A stretch of 64,000 nt of DNA from Bradyrhizobium centrolobii. GTDB taxonomy: Bacteria > Pseudomonadota > Alphaproteobacteria > Rhizobiales > Xanthobacteraceae. The stretch covers positions 62,001 through 126,000 of the forward strand of contig NZ_LUUB01000045.1 in assembly GCF_001641635.1 (NCBI RefSeq). Direction: 5' to 3'. Below, piece after piece: positions 23,359 to 31,078 of this stretch. The stretch's first letter is position 1. Every line of letters begins with the position of its first letter. The translations under genes were made by a program, and so were the position numbers. The notes under the pieces are model-generated. The model saw nothing but the letters and a program-made list of their open reading frames with translations, did not search any database and was not told the origin of the DNA.

Positions 23359-23501
23359 CCGTCTTTGTCTACGTCAATCCCGCCAAGCGGGTCGGCGATA
23401 AGGACCACATCAAGGTATTCGCCAATCAGGATGCCGCAGAGAAATGGTTCGAGGAGAACGACCCCGAGGGCGTGGCGTTCGAATATGAAGTTCTCGAATG
23501 A
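23355..23501 (+). CDS. 48-residue acidic conserved protein
   Basis: The ORF starts MTVFVYVNPAKRVGDKDHIK and continues FANQDAAEKWFEENDPEG. It begins on an ATGA overlap with the gene in front. I remember near-identical short proteins in Bradyrhizobium genomes, unnamed. A beta-beta-alpha-beta fold is likely. Confidence 0.65.
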   Translation: MTVFVYVNPAKRVGDKDHIKVFANQDAAEKWFEENDPEGVAFEYEVLE

Positions 23502-23805
23502 ACCCGCTTGGCCGTAGGACCGCTACGCCAAAGCGAATCTCGGTGAATAAAAGAGGCCCCAGCTCCTTGCAGGCGGGGGCCACGGGGGAGCTGAGGCCAG
23601 CTACCCTTGGGGAAGGGCATCGGGAAAACTTGGTAATCAACCGGCAGTTCCAGCACCGCCCCACAAAGCAGGGGCCGCTGCGCTGGGACAGCGGCCCGCC
23701 GAGTTTCAATATCTTCGAGATGAAATGTCTCAGCCTCCCGAATTGCCCAGTTTTCCGAACATCCTCGGTTCCGGCGAACACATATGAATCGCGAAGGTCC
23801 TAACT

Positions 23806-23994
23806 TGTCGCGGATTAGCGCACATTCGGCCGCGTCCGTCTGGAGCTTTTCCAGTCGAGCCTTCATGTCTTGCATGGATGGCTCCCGAGTGCCCGTTGCC
23901 GCTTTTTCCCAGCGACCAATCCCCTAAACGCGAGTTGTTCGCCAAGCTGGCCGAGCATTACAGAATATTGGCGACCGAGGTAGGGCGCGCCATG
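23806..23994 (-). pseudogene. Split remnant of the ALIRDLATDP-type small gene, halves inverted
   Basis: Minus strand from 23875: MQDMKARLEKLQTDAAECAL then IRD. Plus strand from about 23926: KRELFAKLAEHYRILATEVG then RAM. The intact relative at 27204-27377 has both parts in one frame (ARCAVVRDLATDPTKRQLFA...LAKEVEDAI). The two halves now face opposite directions, suggesting a local inversion or recombination between two copies. Confidence 0.45.
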
Positions 23995-24075
23995 AACACG
24001 CTCGGCAGCGGTGAAACCCCTTTTCTGGGTCCCGTTCCCAAAAGAAGAAGCATGGCAGGGCCGCTCTCAGTTGGA

Positions 24076-24100
24076 GGCCCGCCAGCGCGAACCGGCGGGC
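24076..24100. repeat. GGCCCGCC hairpin repeat, second copy
   Basis: GGCCCGCC-AGCGCGAACC-GGCGGGC. One loop base differs from the copy at 22228. Confidence 0.55.
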
Positions 24101-24233
24101 TTGGTGAACGCGGGACCGAAGCCCGCGCTCCTGATCGATTGGCATCCCTGATTGGGCGCATCGGGACCTTTGAGACGTGGCAAGCGTTGGGGTCTCCAAC
24201 ACAGGGCAGGATTGCGAAGCCGGAGTTCCGGTC

Positions 24234-24431
24234 GTGAGTACTGTCCCTCTTGATCTTCAAAGGAAATTCGAACAGCGGTGGGCAGCCAGGTTTGCGCGGC
24301 CAGTTCTAGCGGCGACGCCCGAGAGGCCCGGAACTAAAAGCTCGCCTCGATCCGCCCGTCGACCGGCCGCACTCAAAGGAAAAGCCCGCCAGACCGAGGC
24401 GGCCGCCTTTAACTCGTCATCTGCGGCGTGA
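24234..24431 (+). CDS. Small basic protein, DLQRKFEQRWAARF family
   Basis: A 65-residue protein starting at GTG 24234, with GGAG eight bases upstream. Its N-terminal half (STVPLDLQRKFEQRWAARFA) is a charged helix and the rest is basic and low in complexity. A similar unnamed family is frequent in Bradyrhizobium (from memory). Confidence 0.55.
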   Translation: MSTVPLDLQRKFEQRWAARFARPVLAATPERPGTKSSPRSARRPAALKGKARQTEAAAFNSSSAA

Positions 24432-24503
24432 GTGCGGCGCGATACTGCGGGGCGGCAGCGAGCCGACGATGATGGCTGTTCGCAAAGGCTGGGCAACCGC
24501 CCC

Positions 24504-24695
24504 TCAGGCTTTTGGGCGGACCTTCTGAAGATTCTCGATTGACGCGGCCGCCCGACGGCAATCTTCGGCGACCTTCAAAAGGCCGACGCGCTCAAGCTCC
24601 ATGGAAGCTATCGCAGCATGTTCAAGGCAAATGCGCTCTAGTCTTCGGAATTCCCTTAGCGCTCGGTCCACGTGTCCTCCGCGACTCTGAGGCAA
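24504..24695 (-). CDS. LERICL-family small helical protein
   Basis: A 63-residue all-helical protein (FRRLERICLEHAAIASMELE, then KVAEDCRRAAASIE). It shares LERICL with the frame at 2579-2947. Function unknown. Confidence 0.6.
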   Translation of the reverse strand: MPQSRGGHVDRALREFRRLERICLEHAAIASMELERVGLLKVAEDCRRAAASIENLQKVRPKA

Positions 24696-24885
24696 TGATC
24701 ACGTCAACGATCGACTGAGAATGGTAACGACCCGTAAGCTTCCCGTAAGGAAAGCTACGCGAAACGCGAAAATCAAGCAACCCTTTGGCAAGGCTTAAAC
24801 AATGGAACCCGATGACCACCAACGTGATTTGCGCATTTGCCGAATTTTGATGCCGTGGCTGGGGAGAAGGCCCGCCGGCCCCCGC

Positions 24886-25017
24886 GGGGCCTCAGCGAGC
24901 CCCACTGCGGCCTTCTGCTTAGGCCTGCGGCAGACGCGGCGCGGATGTCCGGCCGGATTTCAATTGGAATCGGTTGACTGTCCCAGCCATGGGCTACCGG
25001 AATACGACCCGGTCTCC
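24886..25017 (+). pseudogene. Third decayed copy of the ADVRPDFNW zinc-ribbon gene
   Basis: The frame from 24935 reads RGADVRPDFNWNRLTVPAMG. The segment in front is out of frame by one base (LSEP...CGLL... corresponds to the LSDLEPRFVC part of copy 2). No start codon remains. The stretch 24696-25072 holds nothing else I can support. Confidence 0.5.
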
Positions 25018-25072
25018 TATCTTGGAACGAAGCCCCTAAGCCGAATAGCTGCAGTTTGCGTGGAGTGGAGTC

Positions 25073-25363
25073 ATGCGTCGCTCGTCTGCGATGTTCCATT
25101 CATTGATGATGTTGGCGATCGAGGCAAACCAGGTGGTTGGTCTCCGCACGATGAAGCTCATGCGCGGCGGTAAACGTGCTCAGCGCGAAGCCGAATTGAT
25201 GGTCCGTGAGAAAATAGATGCGGCCTTGGATGCTACCGCCAGGCTCATGGCGGGGGCCTCCGGCGATGCGATCGTTCGCCGATACCGCCGGCGCGTGGCG
25301 GCAAACGCCAAGCGGCTAAAAAAACCTGTACCGATCCGAAAGCGGAGCCGACGCCACCGATAG
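25073..25363 (+). CDS. Small basic helical protein, RRYRRRVAANAKRL family
   Basis: A 96-residue protein, FHSLMMLAIEANQVVGLRTM, then MRGGKRAQREAELMVREK, and a strongly basic end (RRYRRRVAANAKRLKK). The basic tail resembles the 25-residue Arg-rich peptides at 4722 and 20350. Function unknown; membrane-peripheral or nucleic-acid-binding are both conceivable. Confidence 0.65.
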   Translation: MRRSSAMFHSLMMLAIEANQVVGLRTMKLMRGGKRAQREAELMVREKIDAALDATARLMAGASGDAIVRRYRRRVAANAKRLKKPVPIRKRSRRHR

Positions 25364-25545
25364 TCTTGCAGGCGTAGATGCGAGCGCTCAACCGAAAGAA
25401 TCAGGCCAGCAATGACCGGCCGGCGTTTTAAACCTTGCGGACTTTTAACGACATGAACACCAAGGCGCCGCCCGCACGGCCAAATGCTGGCGAAATGTGA
25501 CGGCTTATAAGCGGCTCACCCTCGGCCACCACAGAAACCACTCCG

Positions 25546-25632
25546 ATGTTATTCCAAGCCGCAATTGTTTGCCTGATCGTACTCAGCATGAGCATTCTCA
25601 TCGCCCACGCCGTCGACGCTCTTAGGACGTAG
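25546..25632 (+). CDS. 28-residue membrane peptide
   Basis: The ORF encodes MLFQAAIVCLIVLSMSILIA plus eight polar residues, a single transmembrane span. Directly followed by a hairpin. Weak evidence beyond composition. Confidence 0.4.
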   Translation: MLFQAAIVCLIVLSMSILIAHAVDALRT

Positions 25633-25663
25633 CGAGGCCGCCGGCGTGAACCGGCGGGCCTCG
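25633..25663. repeat. Hairpin abutting the third att copy
   Basis: CGAGGCCGCCGG pairs with CCGGCGGGCCTCG apart from one bulged base. It ends exactly where the tRNA-like sequence begins (25664). Related to the GGCCCGCC palindromes at 22228 and 24076. Confidence 0.55.
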
Positions 25664-25707
25664 TTTAATCACGGGGTCGTGGGTTCGAGCCCCCCGCGCG
25701 CTCACCA
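25664..25707 (+). repeat. Degenerate third copy of the tRNA-Lys 3' end (att remnant)
   Basis: TTTAATCACGGGGTC is identical to the tRNA. The T-arm then reads GTGGGTTCGAGCCCCCC instead of CTGGGTTCGAGCCCCAG, and CGCGCTCACCA is restored at the end. It is probably the far end of an older, now decayed element lying at 19241-25707. Confidence 0.7.
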
Positions 25708-25731
25708 AAAAACCAAACGAAATTAATCGGG

Positions 25732-26565
25732 TCAGTAGCTGCCGCAATAGTGCTTGAATTTCTGCCCTGAACCGCAGGGACAGGGATCGTTACGACCGAC
25801 CTTGGTCTGCCCGTAACGCAGCCGGTTGAGGATTTTCTTGTTCTGCTCGAGGATCATCTTGCGGCGCGTCTCCTGCACGCCGATCACCGCAGCGTTGTCG
25901 CCGGGATCCCAGAACGCCTGCGGCTTCAGATGCGCGAGCTTGCCGCTGACGTAGACCGGGTAAAACCAGCCGAGCGTTCCGTCGCGGAGGCGCTGCAGCG
26001 TCGTCAGGTCGTAGAGAAAAGAAACCGCGTCGAGCAGCATCGCGTTGATGTCCTGGAAGTCGTCAATGTCGGCCTCGCACACGACCACGCTGCAATTTTC
26101 GAGCACGTAGCGCGCGCCCTTCAGCGCAGCCTTTTCCGCGCCCTGCACGTCGAGTTTAAGCAGGAACGGCGGCTTGAGCGACAGTTCCTTGACCAGTGCA
26201 TCGAGCGTCGTCGCCGGCACCTTGACCTTGCTCTTGATCAGGTCGTTGACCCGCGACCAGTAGACGTCGCCTGCAGGACGCAGCGATGACCAGTAAGGAT
26301 GCACCGACTCGGTGATCTCGATCTCGCCTTCGTGGTCGGTGACGACGCAGATGCGATAGTGCCCGCCAAGCGCCTCCTTGATGGCCTTGAGCGTGTCCTC
26401 ATAGATTCGATTGGCGTCGATGTTGAGCGGCACCGCGCCGCCGAGGCACGACAGATGGTTGAGCACGAAGTGCCCATCGGCGCAGCCGAGGTCGACCACG
26501 GTTCCGTAGCGCACGCCCTTCGCAAACAAGTTTTGCAGCGTTGCGCTGAAATCGGCAGCCTGCAT
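25732..26565 (-). CDS. FkbM-like methyltransferase with C-terminal SEC-C motif
   Basis: A 277-residue protein. VVDLGCADGHFVLNHL (residues 23-38) is the SAM-binding motif I. LKLDVQGAEKAALKGA is the FkbM-type E/Q-G-x-E motif. The last 20 residues, RNDPCPCGSGQKFKHYCG, form a SEC-C zinc knuckle (CxCGSGxKxKxCCG form, here with YC). Likely transfers methyl to a sugar or polyketide oxygen; SEC-C tails usually mediate protein or ribosome contacts. It stands alone just past the third att copy. Confidence 0.8.
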   Translation of the reverse strand: MQAADFSATLQNLFAKGVRYGTVVDLGCADGHFVLNHLSCLGGAVPLNIDANRIYEDTLKAIKEALGGHYRICVVTDHEGEIEITESVHPYWSSLRPAGDVYWSRVNDLIKSKVKVPATTLDALVKELSLKPPFLLKLDVQGAEKAALKGARYVLENCSVVVCEADIDDFQDINAMLLDAVSFLYDLTTLQRLRDGTLGWFYPVYVSGKLAHLKPQAFWDPGDNAAVIGVQETRRKMILEQNKKILNRLRYGQTKVGRNDPCPCGSGQKFKHYCGSY

Positions 26566-26787
26566 GAAATCAATCCGAACAATACCGGACTGACCGATAG
26601 CGTGCGATCAGCGGCGCGATCAACTCGCGCGTGTGGTTCTTATTGAGAGTGCCCGAACCCGCTGTGAATAGAAAAAACCCCGCCGTGCTTGTGAGCCGGC
26701 CATGCGCGAGTTCGTCGATGCCGTGCTGATGCCGCCCCATACGGCGGGTCAGACTGCGGCGTGGACTACGTCGTCAAGAGCCGCCAC

Positions 26788-27009
26788 TCACCCAGCGAGA
26801 CTTTCAGCCAGCTGCATCAGGATCGTCGCTGCCGCCTGACTGGCCGGTCCACCACCTAGGTGCGGTTCGGCCAACTGCCGAAGAACGACTCCCGCTTCAT
26901 CCTTTGAAAGAAGGCCGATTTCCACCAACTTAAGCAGGCCAATTTGGCTCATTGCCAATGCTGCGATGGACGCTACCGTTACCGTGACCGTTTGTTCTTT
27001 CTCGCACAT
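26788..27009 (-). CDS. Small conserved protein behind a FixK-type box
   Basis: A 73-residue protein starting at 27009 (MCEKEQTVTV), with IAALAMSQIGLLKLVEIGLL and a second helix. TTGAG-CTAG-ATCAA is centred 78 bases upstream, a plausible FixK activation distance. A weak hairpin with a T-tract (26671-26700) follows on the minus strand. Function unknown. Confidence 0.55.
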   Translation of the reverse strand: MCEKEQTVTVTVASIAALAMSQIGLLKLVEIGLLSKDEAGVVLRQLAEPHLGGGPASQAAATILMQLAESLAG

Positions 27010-27080
27010 CGGTTTTCCTGCCATCCTTGAGCACAAGACCCTACCCTTGTTGAATTGCTACTTCTTCCCGCTTGAGCGAA

Positions 27081-27094
27081 TTGAGCTAGATCAA
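27081..27094 (-). promoter_or_regulatory. FixK-type box TTGAGCTAGATCAA
   Basis: One mismatch from TTGAT-N4-ATCAA. Centred about 78 bp upstream of the start codon at 27009. Confidence 0.45.
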
Positions 27095-27203
27095 AGCTCT
27101 TTGAGATCGATAGAAGTGTGTTCGCGCTTCAAGGTGTTCCCGCGCATATCGGTTGAGAAGAGGCGGCCCGCCCGATTCCCAGGAGGTGCCTATTCAGCGC
27201 CGC

Positions 27204-27377
27204 CTAAGCTTTTTTTGCCGCGATAGCGTCCTCGACCTCCTTCGCTAGCGCGTCCAGTTTCTCGCTTATTTCCGCGAACAATTGGCGCTTCGTCGGGTCC
27301 GTCGCGAGATCGCGGACCACAGCGCATCTGGCGGACGCGGTACGAAGCTTCTTGGCTAGGCGCCTCATGTTCTTCAT
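27204..27377 (-). CDS. Small helical protein, VVRDLATDP family
   Basis: A 57-residue protein, KKLRTASARCAVVRDLATDP then TKRQLFAEISEKLDALAKEV. All helical and charged. The start at 27377 follows family form. Relative of the split remnant at 23806-23994. The stretch after it up to 27692 holds no supported gene. Confidence 0.6.
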   Translation of the reverse strand: MKNMRRLAKKLRTASARCAVVRDLATDPTKRQLFAEISEKLDALAKEVEDAIAAKKA

Positions 27378-27692
27378 GGCGCCTCGTCCCAATGGCAGTG
27401 AGGTGATTCAGTTCAAACCAGGATCGCAGGCCGCCGCTCTGAAGGGGCTGATTTCCAGTGCAGCGGCTGGCGCCCGCGATCAACCAGAGGAACGGCTGCC
27501 GTGGAGCAGCCGCGAAATTGTATGAGATTTTCTGGACCTGACTATTACTCAATGAGGCGGTCGAGGGGGTAATCCGAGATAGCAAAGCCGGAAACAGCGC
27601 GGCGCCTCGGTGGTACCGATCGAGGCTCGTTCAAGTATGACCGTCAAACTGGCCTCTGCAACCGCAACAGGAATGCACCAACTGGCGACGAG

Positions 27693-27893
27693 CTAAGACT
27701 CATCGTTCGTCGAACCGGTCAAAATTCGATGCACCCGTTCGGCTTGTTCCTTCGTCAGATTCGCTACGAAGTTATCGCCGATGAGCGCGGGGCCCCTACG
27801 TTCCCGGTCATAGACCATCCAGCCAAGACCTCCCATCCGAACGAGGTATCTCTTCTGTAACGATGCCTTCTCCTTCGACGATTCTTCTCCCAA
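27693..27893 (-). CDS. GWMVYDRER-family small protein, copy 2
   Basis: A 66-residue protein with core VRMGGLGWMVYDRERRGPAL and TKEQAERVHRILTG. It is the most compact of the three copies and so probably shows the family's natural length. Confidence 0.7.
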   Translation of the reverse strand: MGEESSKEKASLQKRYLVRMGGLGWMVYDRERRGPALIGDNFVANLTKEQAERVHRILTGSTNDES

Positions 27894-28052
27894 TTGCCCA
27901 CCCCCCGATCAGCGATGATCAGGCCATCAAATTACTCGACCTGCATTCGCTCATATGCTGGCACTCAGCGGTGCAGCGATTGACCTGGGGAGCCGCGCCC
28001 AAGCAGGGCTATCGGTTGCGATTCCAGCGATGAGCTAGATTGGCTTACATCC

Positions 28053-28310
28053 TCAGGGCCGAGCCGGTCGATGGGAGGGTGTCTGCTCCTGAAAGATGGC
28101 AACCGCAATCTCCGTCAACGGCAACACTTTGTCGTCGACCCAGGCAAACCACTGGTGGCCATCATGCTTGACCTGATAGCCGGAGGCTTCGAACCATCCC
28201 ACCAGAGCTCGTTCAATCTCGTTCATAGACTCAAGATCGACTCGCAGGTTTCCGCTTTTCAGCCGTGAGCTCGTGTATGCCCAATACATGCCTCGGAAGA
28301 ACCAAAGCAT
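28053..28310 (-). CDS. Small protein with membrane-like N-terminus
   Basis: An 85-residue protein. Aromatic start (MLWFFRGMYWAY), then MNEIERALVGWFEASGYQVK and a beta-rich part (HQWFAWVDDKVLPLTEIAVA). It begins three bases after the stop of the 28-residue membrane peptide, so the two are co-transcribed. A later start at 28226 is possible. Confidence 0.55.
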   Translation of the reverse strand: MLWFFRGMYWAYTSSRLKSGNLRVDLESMNEIERALVGWFEASGYQVKHDGHQWFAWVDDKVLPLTEIAVAIFQEQTPSHRPARP

Positions 28311-28313
28311 CCC

Positions 28314-28400
28314 CTATGCAGCCAGCGTCACGACAAGAAGAATCACAAGGAAGAGGGCCGCCTCCATCAACCAGTAGAAGAGCGCACCAATGCTCCCCAT
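28314..28400 (-). CDS. 28-residue membrane peptide
   Basis: The ORF MGSIGALFYWLMEAALFLVI plus eight hydrophobic residues forms one transmembrane helix. Immediately followed by the gene at 28310. Supported by the tight arrangement. Confidence 0.4.
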   Translation of the reverse strand: MGSIGALFYWLMEAALFLVILLVVTLAA

Positions 28401-28762
28401 GGCTCGCCTCACTTCACCCCCTACTGCGACATTCTGTCCTTATAAGCCTCCTTTTGTCTGCCTAGAACATGCCGGCTGTGCCTTATTGGTAGCAGGGCAC
28501 CTAAAACTCTCGCGGTTTTACCTCAAATTTTGTGACTCCGGTAAAACGCAGCGGTGTCGCGTCAGTGGCGTACGACACTCCCGTCATAATTTGCGCCACG
28601 CAGACGGAATTCCATTAGCTCCATCGCCGCATGCACCACGACATCCATCGGCGACGAAAATGCCGGCTGCGCTCCCGCGAGAGAGACGAGGCGTAGCACG
28701 ATCGATCAGCCACATTTCCAATCGTATTCGATCGCAGCACGCATCTGTTTTAGCATTGCGAT

Positions 28763-28885
28763 GATTGCTTACGCGGCGCTCGCCCTGGCGGTGATCGTGA
28801 ACGCCGCGCCCTGCTCGCACTTGCTGCGTCGGGATTGCTGCTGATCGACGCAAAGGCTCAGCTGCACGAGCCCAGGATCGAATAG
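28763..28885 (+). pseudogene. Frameshifted relative of the 36-residue membrane protein at 19325
   Basis: After a frameshift it reads LLALAASGLLLIDAKAQLHE then PRIE and stop, matching the end of 19325-19435 (LLALAAFGLLVVIAKAQQHE PGIE). The initial frame from ATG 28763 does not lead into it. The stretch 28401-28762 shows nothing else. Confidence 0.5.
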
Positions 28886-28946
28886 GATTTGTTAACGATA
28901 ACTCGCCGATACTTCAGCGGGACTGGGGACTCACAAGGTCCCTAAG

Positions 28947-29195
28947 ATGGAGCATTCAACGCGACGCAAGCAGGAGCGTCGGCGAAAGAATTGGGTTGTT
29001 TCTTACGGTAATTTTTTAATCGAGTGTCGTGACGAAGATGGCGCAAAAAACTTGGCAGCCAAGCTGCGCAAGCGCCGTTACCGCGTTACAGCCCGGACAG
29101 CCGACGGCGTCTCACCCTCCTGGCGAGTAGAACCGCACGAGATCGATGGGTGGTTATCCACACCCACGAGCCGTAGTCGCTCGCCGCCGATCTGA
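28947..29195 (+). CDS. Small basic protein
   Basis: An 82-residue protein. Basic start (STRRKQERRRKNW), then VVSYGNFLIECRDEDGAKNL and KLRKRRYRVTAR. The beta-hairpin then helix resembles small SPOR-like or DUF2188-like domains. Its 3' end overlaps copy 3 of the 90-bp block, so its last 14 codons may be acquired. Confidence 0.5.
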   Translation: MEHSTRRKQERRRKNWVVSYGNFLIECRDEDGAKNLAAKLRKRRYRVTARTADGVSPSWRVEPHEIDGWLSTPTSRSRSPPI

Positions 29196-29243
29196 CCTAC
29201 GAGGAATCGATAATTTGCGAGCTGCTTACGTCGCCGCTTTGAT
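29154..29243 (+). repeat. 90-bp dispersed conserved block, copy 3
   Basis: It begins with a perfect DnaA-box consensus TTATCCACA, then CCCACGA, 39 bases with CTCGC, GATAATTTGCGAG and CGCTTTGAT. It lies just ahead of the gene at 29250. Confidence 0.75.
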
Positions 29244-29249
29244 GGCGCC

Positions 29250-29540
29250 ATGCGCTCTCGTCGTAGATACACGAAATGGGCGGGACACTTCCCGCCAGGC
29301 AGTCCCGCCGGGTGGGTCGCGAGCGGACATGTGACCTGCAACATCCAGTGCCTGAACGGCCGCTGCAAGCACGCGGTAGATTTTAGACTGGACCGGTTTC
29401 CGCAGGATCAGCCGTGGTCGCGTGTCGGTTGGTGCCTGGTCTGTTCAGAGTGCGGGGCTGCAGGATCTGTGAACATCGTACCCAATTGGCATGACATGCC
29501 CAGGCGAGCTGCGTCATCAAGCATGGGCTACAGATTTTGA
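29250..29540 (+). CDS. Zinc-ribbon small protein, intact member related to the ADVRPDFNW group
   Basis: A 96-residue protein with cysteines in CNIQCLNGRCKHAV and WCLVCSECGAAG and the ending NIVPNWHDMPRR, recalling the VRPDFNW ending of relatives. It lies at the same place relative to the 90-bp block and is followed by the same type of gene (29549). Structural zinc binding is likely; function unknown. Confidence 0.6.
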   Translation: MRSRRRYTKWAGHFPPGSPAGWVASGHVTCNIQCLNGRCKHAVDFRLDRFPQDQPWSRVGWCLVCSECGAAGSVNIVPNWHDMPRRAASSSMGYRF

Positions 29541-29548
29541 TTCCTGCG

Positions 29549-29821
29549 ATGAAACTGACCATTGAACGTCCTTTCGCCAACCCTGAAGCAGCGGCGCGCA
29601 AGCTCATCGAACTCGCAAAGAGCATCGAGCCTGTTCAGGACGGCCGGATTCACATCGAAAAGATCAACGCGCCCTTCCTCTACAAGCTCAAAGGCAGCGG
29701 CGAGGAGTTCGGCGCCGGCATAAAGCATGCGGTCGAACGCGGCTGGCTGATGTTGCACGAGAGCGGGACCTATGTCCGGTTGATCGCTGACGACATCGAA
29801 ACGGCCCCGGCACAACCCTAA
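29549..29821 (+). CDS. MKLTxERP-family small protein, copy 2
   Basis: A 90-residue protein, close paralogue of 3414-3680 (MKLTIERPFANPEAAARKLI; VQDGRIHIEKINAPFLYKLK). The start at 29549 matches that copy; 29537 is also open. The stop codon sits inside a perfect 12-bp hairpin. Confidence 0.75.
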   Translation: MKLTIERPFANPEAAARKLIELAKSIEPVQDGRIHIEKINAPFLYKLKGSGEEFGAGIKHAVERGWLMLHESGTYVRLIADDIETAPAQP

Positions 29822-29834
29822 ATGCCGGGGCCGT
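29801..29834 (+). terminator. 12-bp perfect hairpin overlapping the stop codon
   Basis: ACGGCCCCGGCA pairs with TGCCGGGGCCGT over a 10-base loop. The stop codon of 29549-29821 lies in the loop. Same family as 21468 and 22054. Confidence 0.6.
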
Positions 29835-30373
29835 TGGAGGTTGCTTGGCGGAATGCGCCAAGCGCATCGAGGTTAGAGCCGCCGAGGACTTCGGTATGTG
29901 CACTTTTGTACACACCAGAAATCCGGGATTTGCCTATTTTCCCGATCGGATTCGCATTTGTTACGGCGGCCTCGGCCAGTCTCGGTAGCTTTCCGTGACT
30001 CCGGGCGGCCTCTCTGCATTGGCGAAAGAAAGTGGCCCCAGCGGTTGGCGGCGGCTGGGGCCTTAGGGTACCAGCTCCAGACCCGCACAACGGGCCCGGT
30101 GACCGGAGCAAGCCAGCAACACGCAAAATTGCTGGTTGTTCCCGACTCCTCAATGGGTCGAAGCACTGCCATCGCTCTGGTGCCAAACAGGCTCGGCAAG
30201 GCGTTTCTAGGCTCTGGCCACCAATCGCCGTCACCGATTTGGTTACAAGGTTACCTCCCTTCGGGGGTATTGCCCGCGGCTGCTCAAAGAACGATAATTC
30301 ACGTCGTTAAAGGTAATTCGTTTCGAGCTTGGGGCAAGTTTGCGCAAGTCGCTCCTTTCAGTGGGAGACTGCA
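29835..30373. other. Intergenic stretch with hairpins
   Basis: A 9-bp stem GGCCCCAGC/GCTGGGGCC lies at 30034-30062. No gene is supported before 30374. Confidence 0.4.
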
Positions 30374-30568
30374 ATGCTCGCTTTGGAATTGCCGCACTGG
30401 TTGATGATTGTTGGCAGCGGGTTGGTGATTGCCGGGCTCATCGGCCTTGGGCTTAGTCGAAACAAGCAAGTCGACAGCGATCCGGTCGCGCTCCCGGGCG
30501 ACCTGACTACATGGAGAGCTGAGGAGGCAGATGTATCCGCCGCCGCGGTCCCGGATTTACGCAGGTAG
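30374..30568 (+). CDS. Small single-span membrane protein
   Basis: A 64-residue protein. One membrane helix (LMIVGSGLVIAGLIGLGL, residues ~9-27) and a polar tail. The start at 30374 has GGAG-like bases upstream (CAGTGGGAG). Function unknown. Confidence 0.5.
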   Translation: MLALELPHWLMIVGSGLVIAGLIGLGLSRNKQVDSDPVALPGDLTTWRAEEADVSAAAVPDLRR

Positions 30569-31078
30569 GCGCGCGCTTCGGCCCGTCAGTCAGCAAGAAC
30601 CAACGCGAGGAGCGCGCCGCAGAACTCCACATCCCTTTGGATAAGTTGAACATCCACCAAGCAGGCGCGGATTTTTTCACATGATTGTCATGTGATCTTC
30701 TTAGCGTGGTCATGCGACGGGGGACCGGCGCAAGAGCTCCCCGTCCATTCGACGGCCTAGACCACCAGACCGGGCGGGGAGCTTGCCGGCGCCTTAGTTG
30801 GCGGTCTTTTTCATTTCGACGCCCCATCAAAGCAAGCCAATCAGTCCAGAATCCCTGGCGAGGATTCGATTCCTCGAAATATTCCTGCAACATTGCCCTG
30901 CTTACATTGCTGCACCGGGCAGATGGTTTCTATCCCTTAGTTGTTTTCATCCCGGGGCTGGATTTTCGAACCTAAGTTTTTTGATCGGCGTCAACAGACT
31001 CTTGAGTGCCGCCGCAAGGCGGCCCTTTTTTCTCAGGACCCGCGTTTTCACCGACCGCCCAGCGATTCAGATAGGCGC
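30569..31078. other. Intergenic stretch with a TCACATGA palindrome
   Basis: TCACATGA-TTG-TCATGTGA at 30677-30695 is a perfect 8-bp inverted repeat in an AT-rich pocket, as expected of an operator. No gene is supported. Confidence 0.4.

Larger units (their letters stand above)
23502..24233. other. Decayed stretch with remnants and hairpins
   Basis: No intact gene is supported. It holds a GGCCCC/GGGGCC hairpin (23555-23581), the split gene remnant at 23806-23994 and a GGCCCGCC palindrome at 24076. Confidence 0.4.

Noticed and set aside
25664..25707. Third tRNA-like gene
   Set aside because: Only the 3' part is present and the T-stem pairing is damaged. Treated as an att remnant.
26671..26700. 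Full-strength terminator after the gene at 26788
   Set aside because: The T-tract is good but the stem has decayed to about four pairs compared with the relative at 20239. Not listed as a separate feature.
27403..27525. Possible 40-residue GTG-initiated ORF (MIQFKPGSQAAALKGLISSA...)
   Set aside because: No ribosome-binding site and no relative in the window. Could be a relic; not enough support to annotate.
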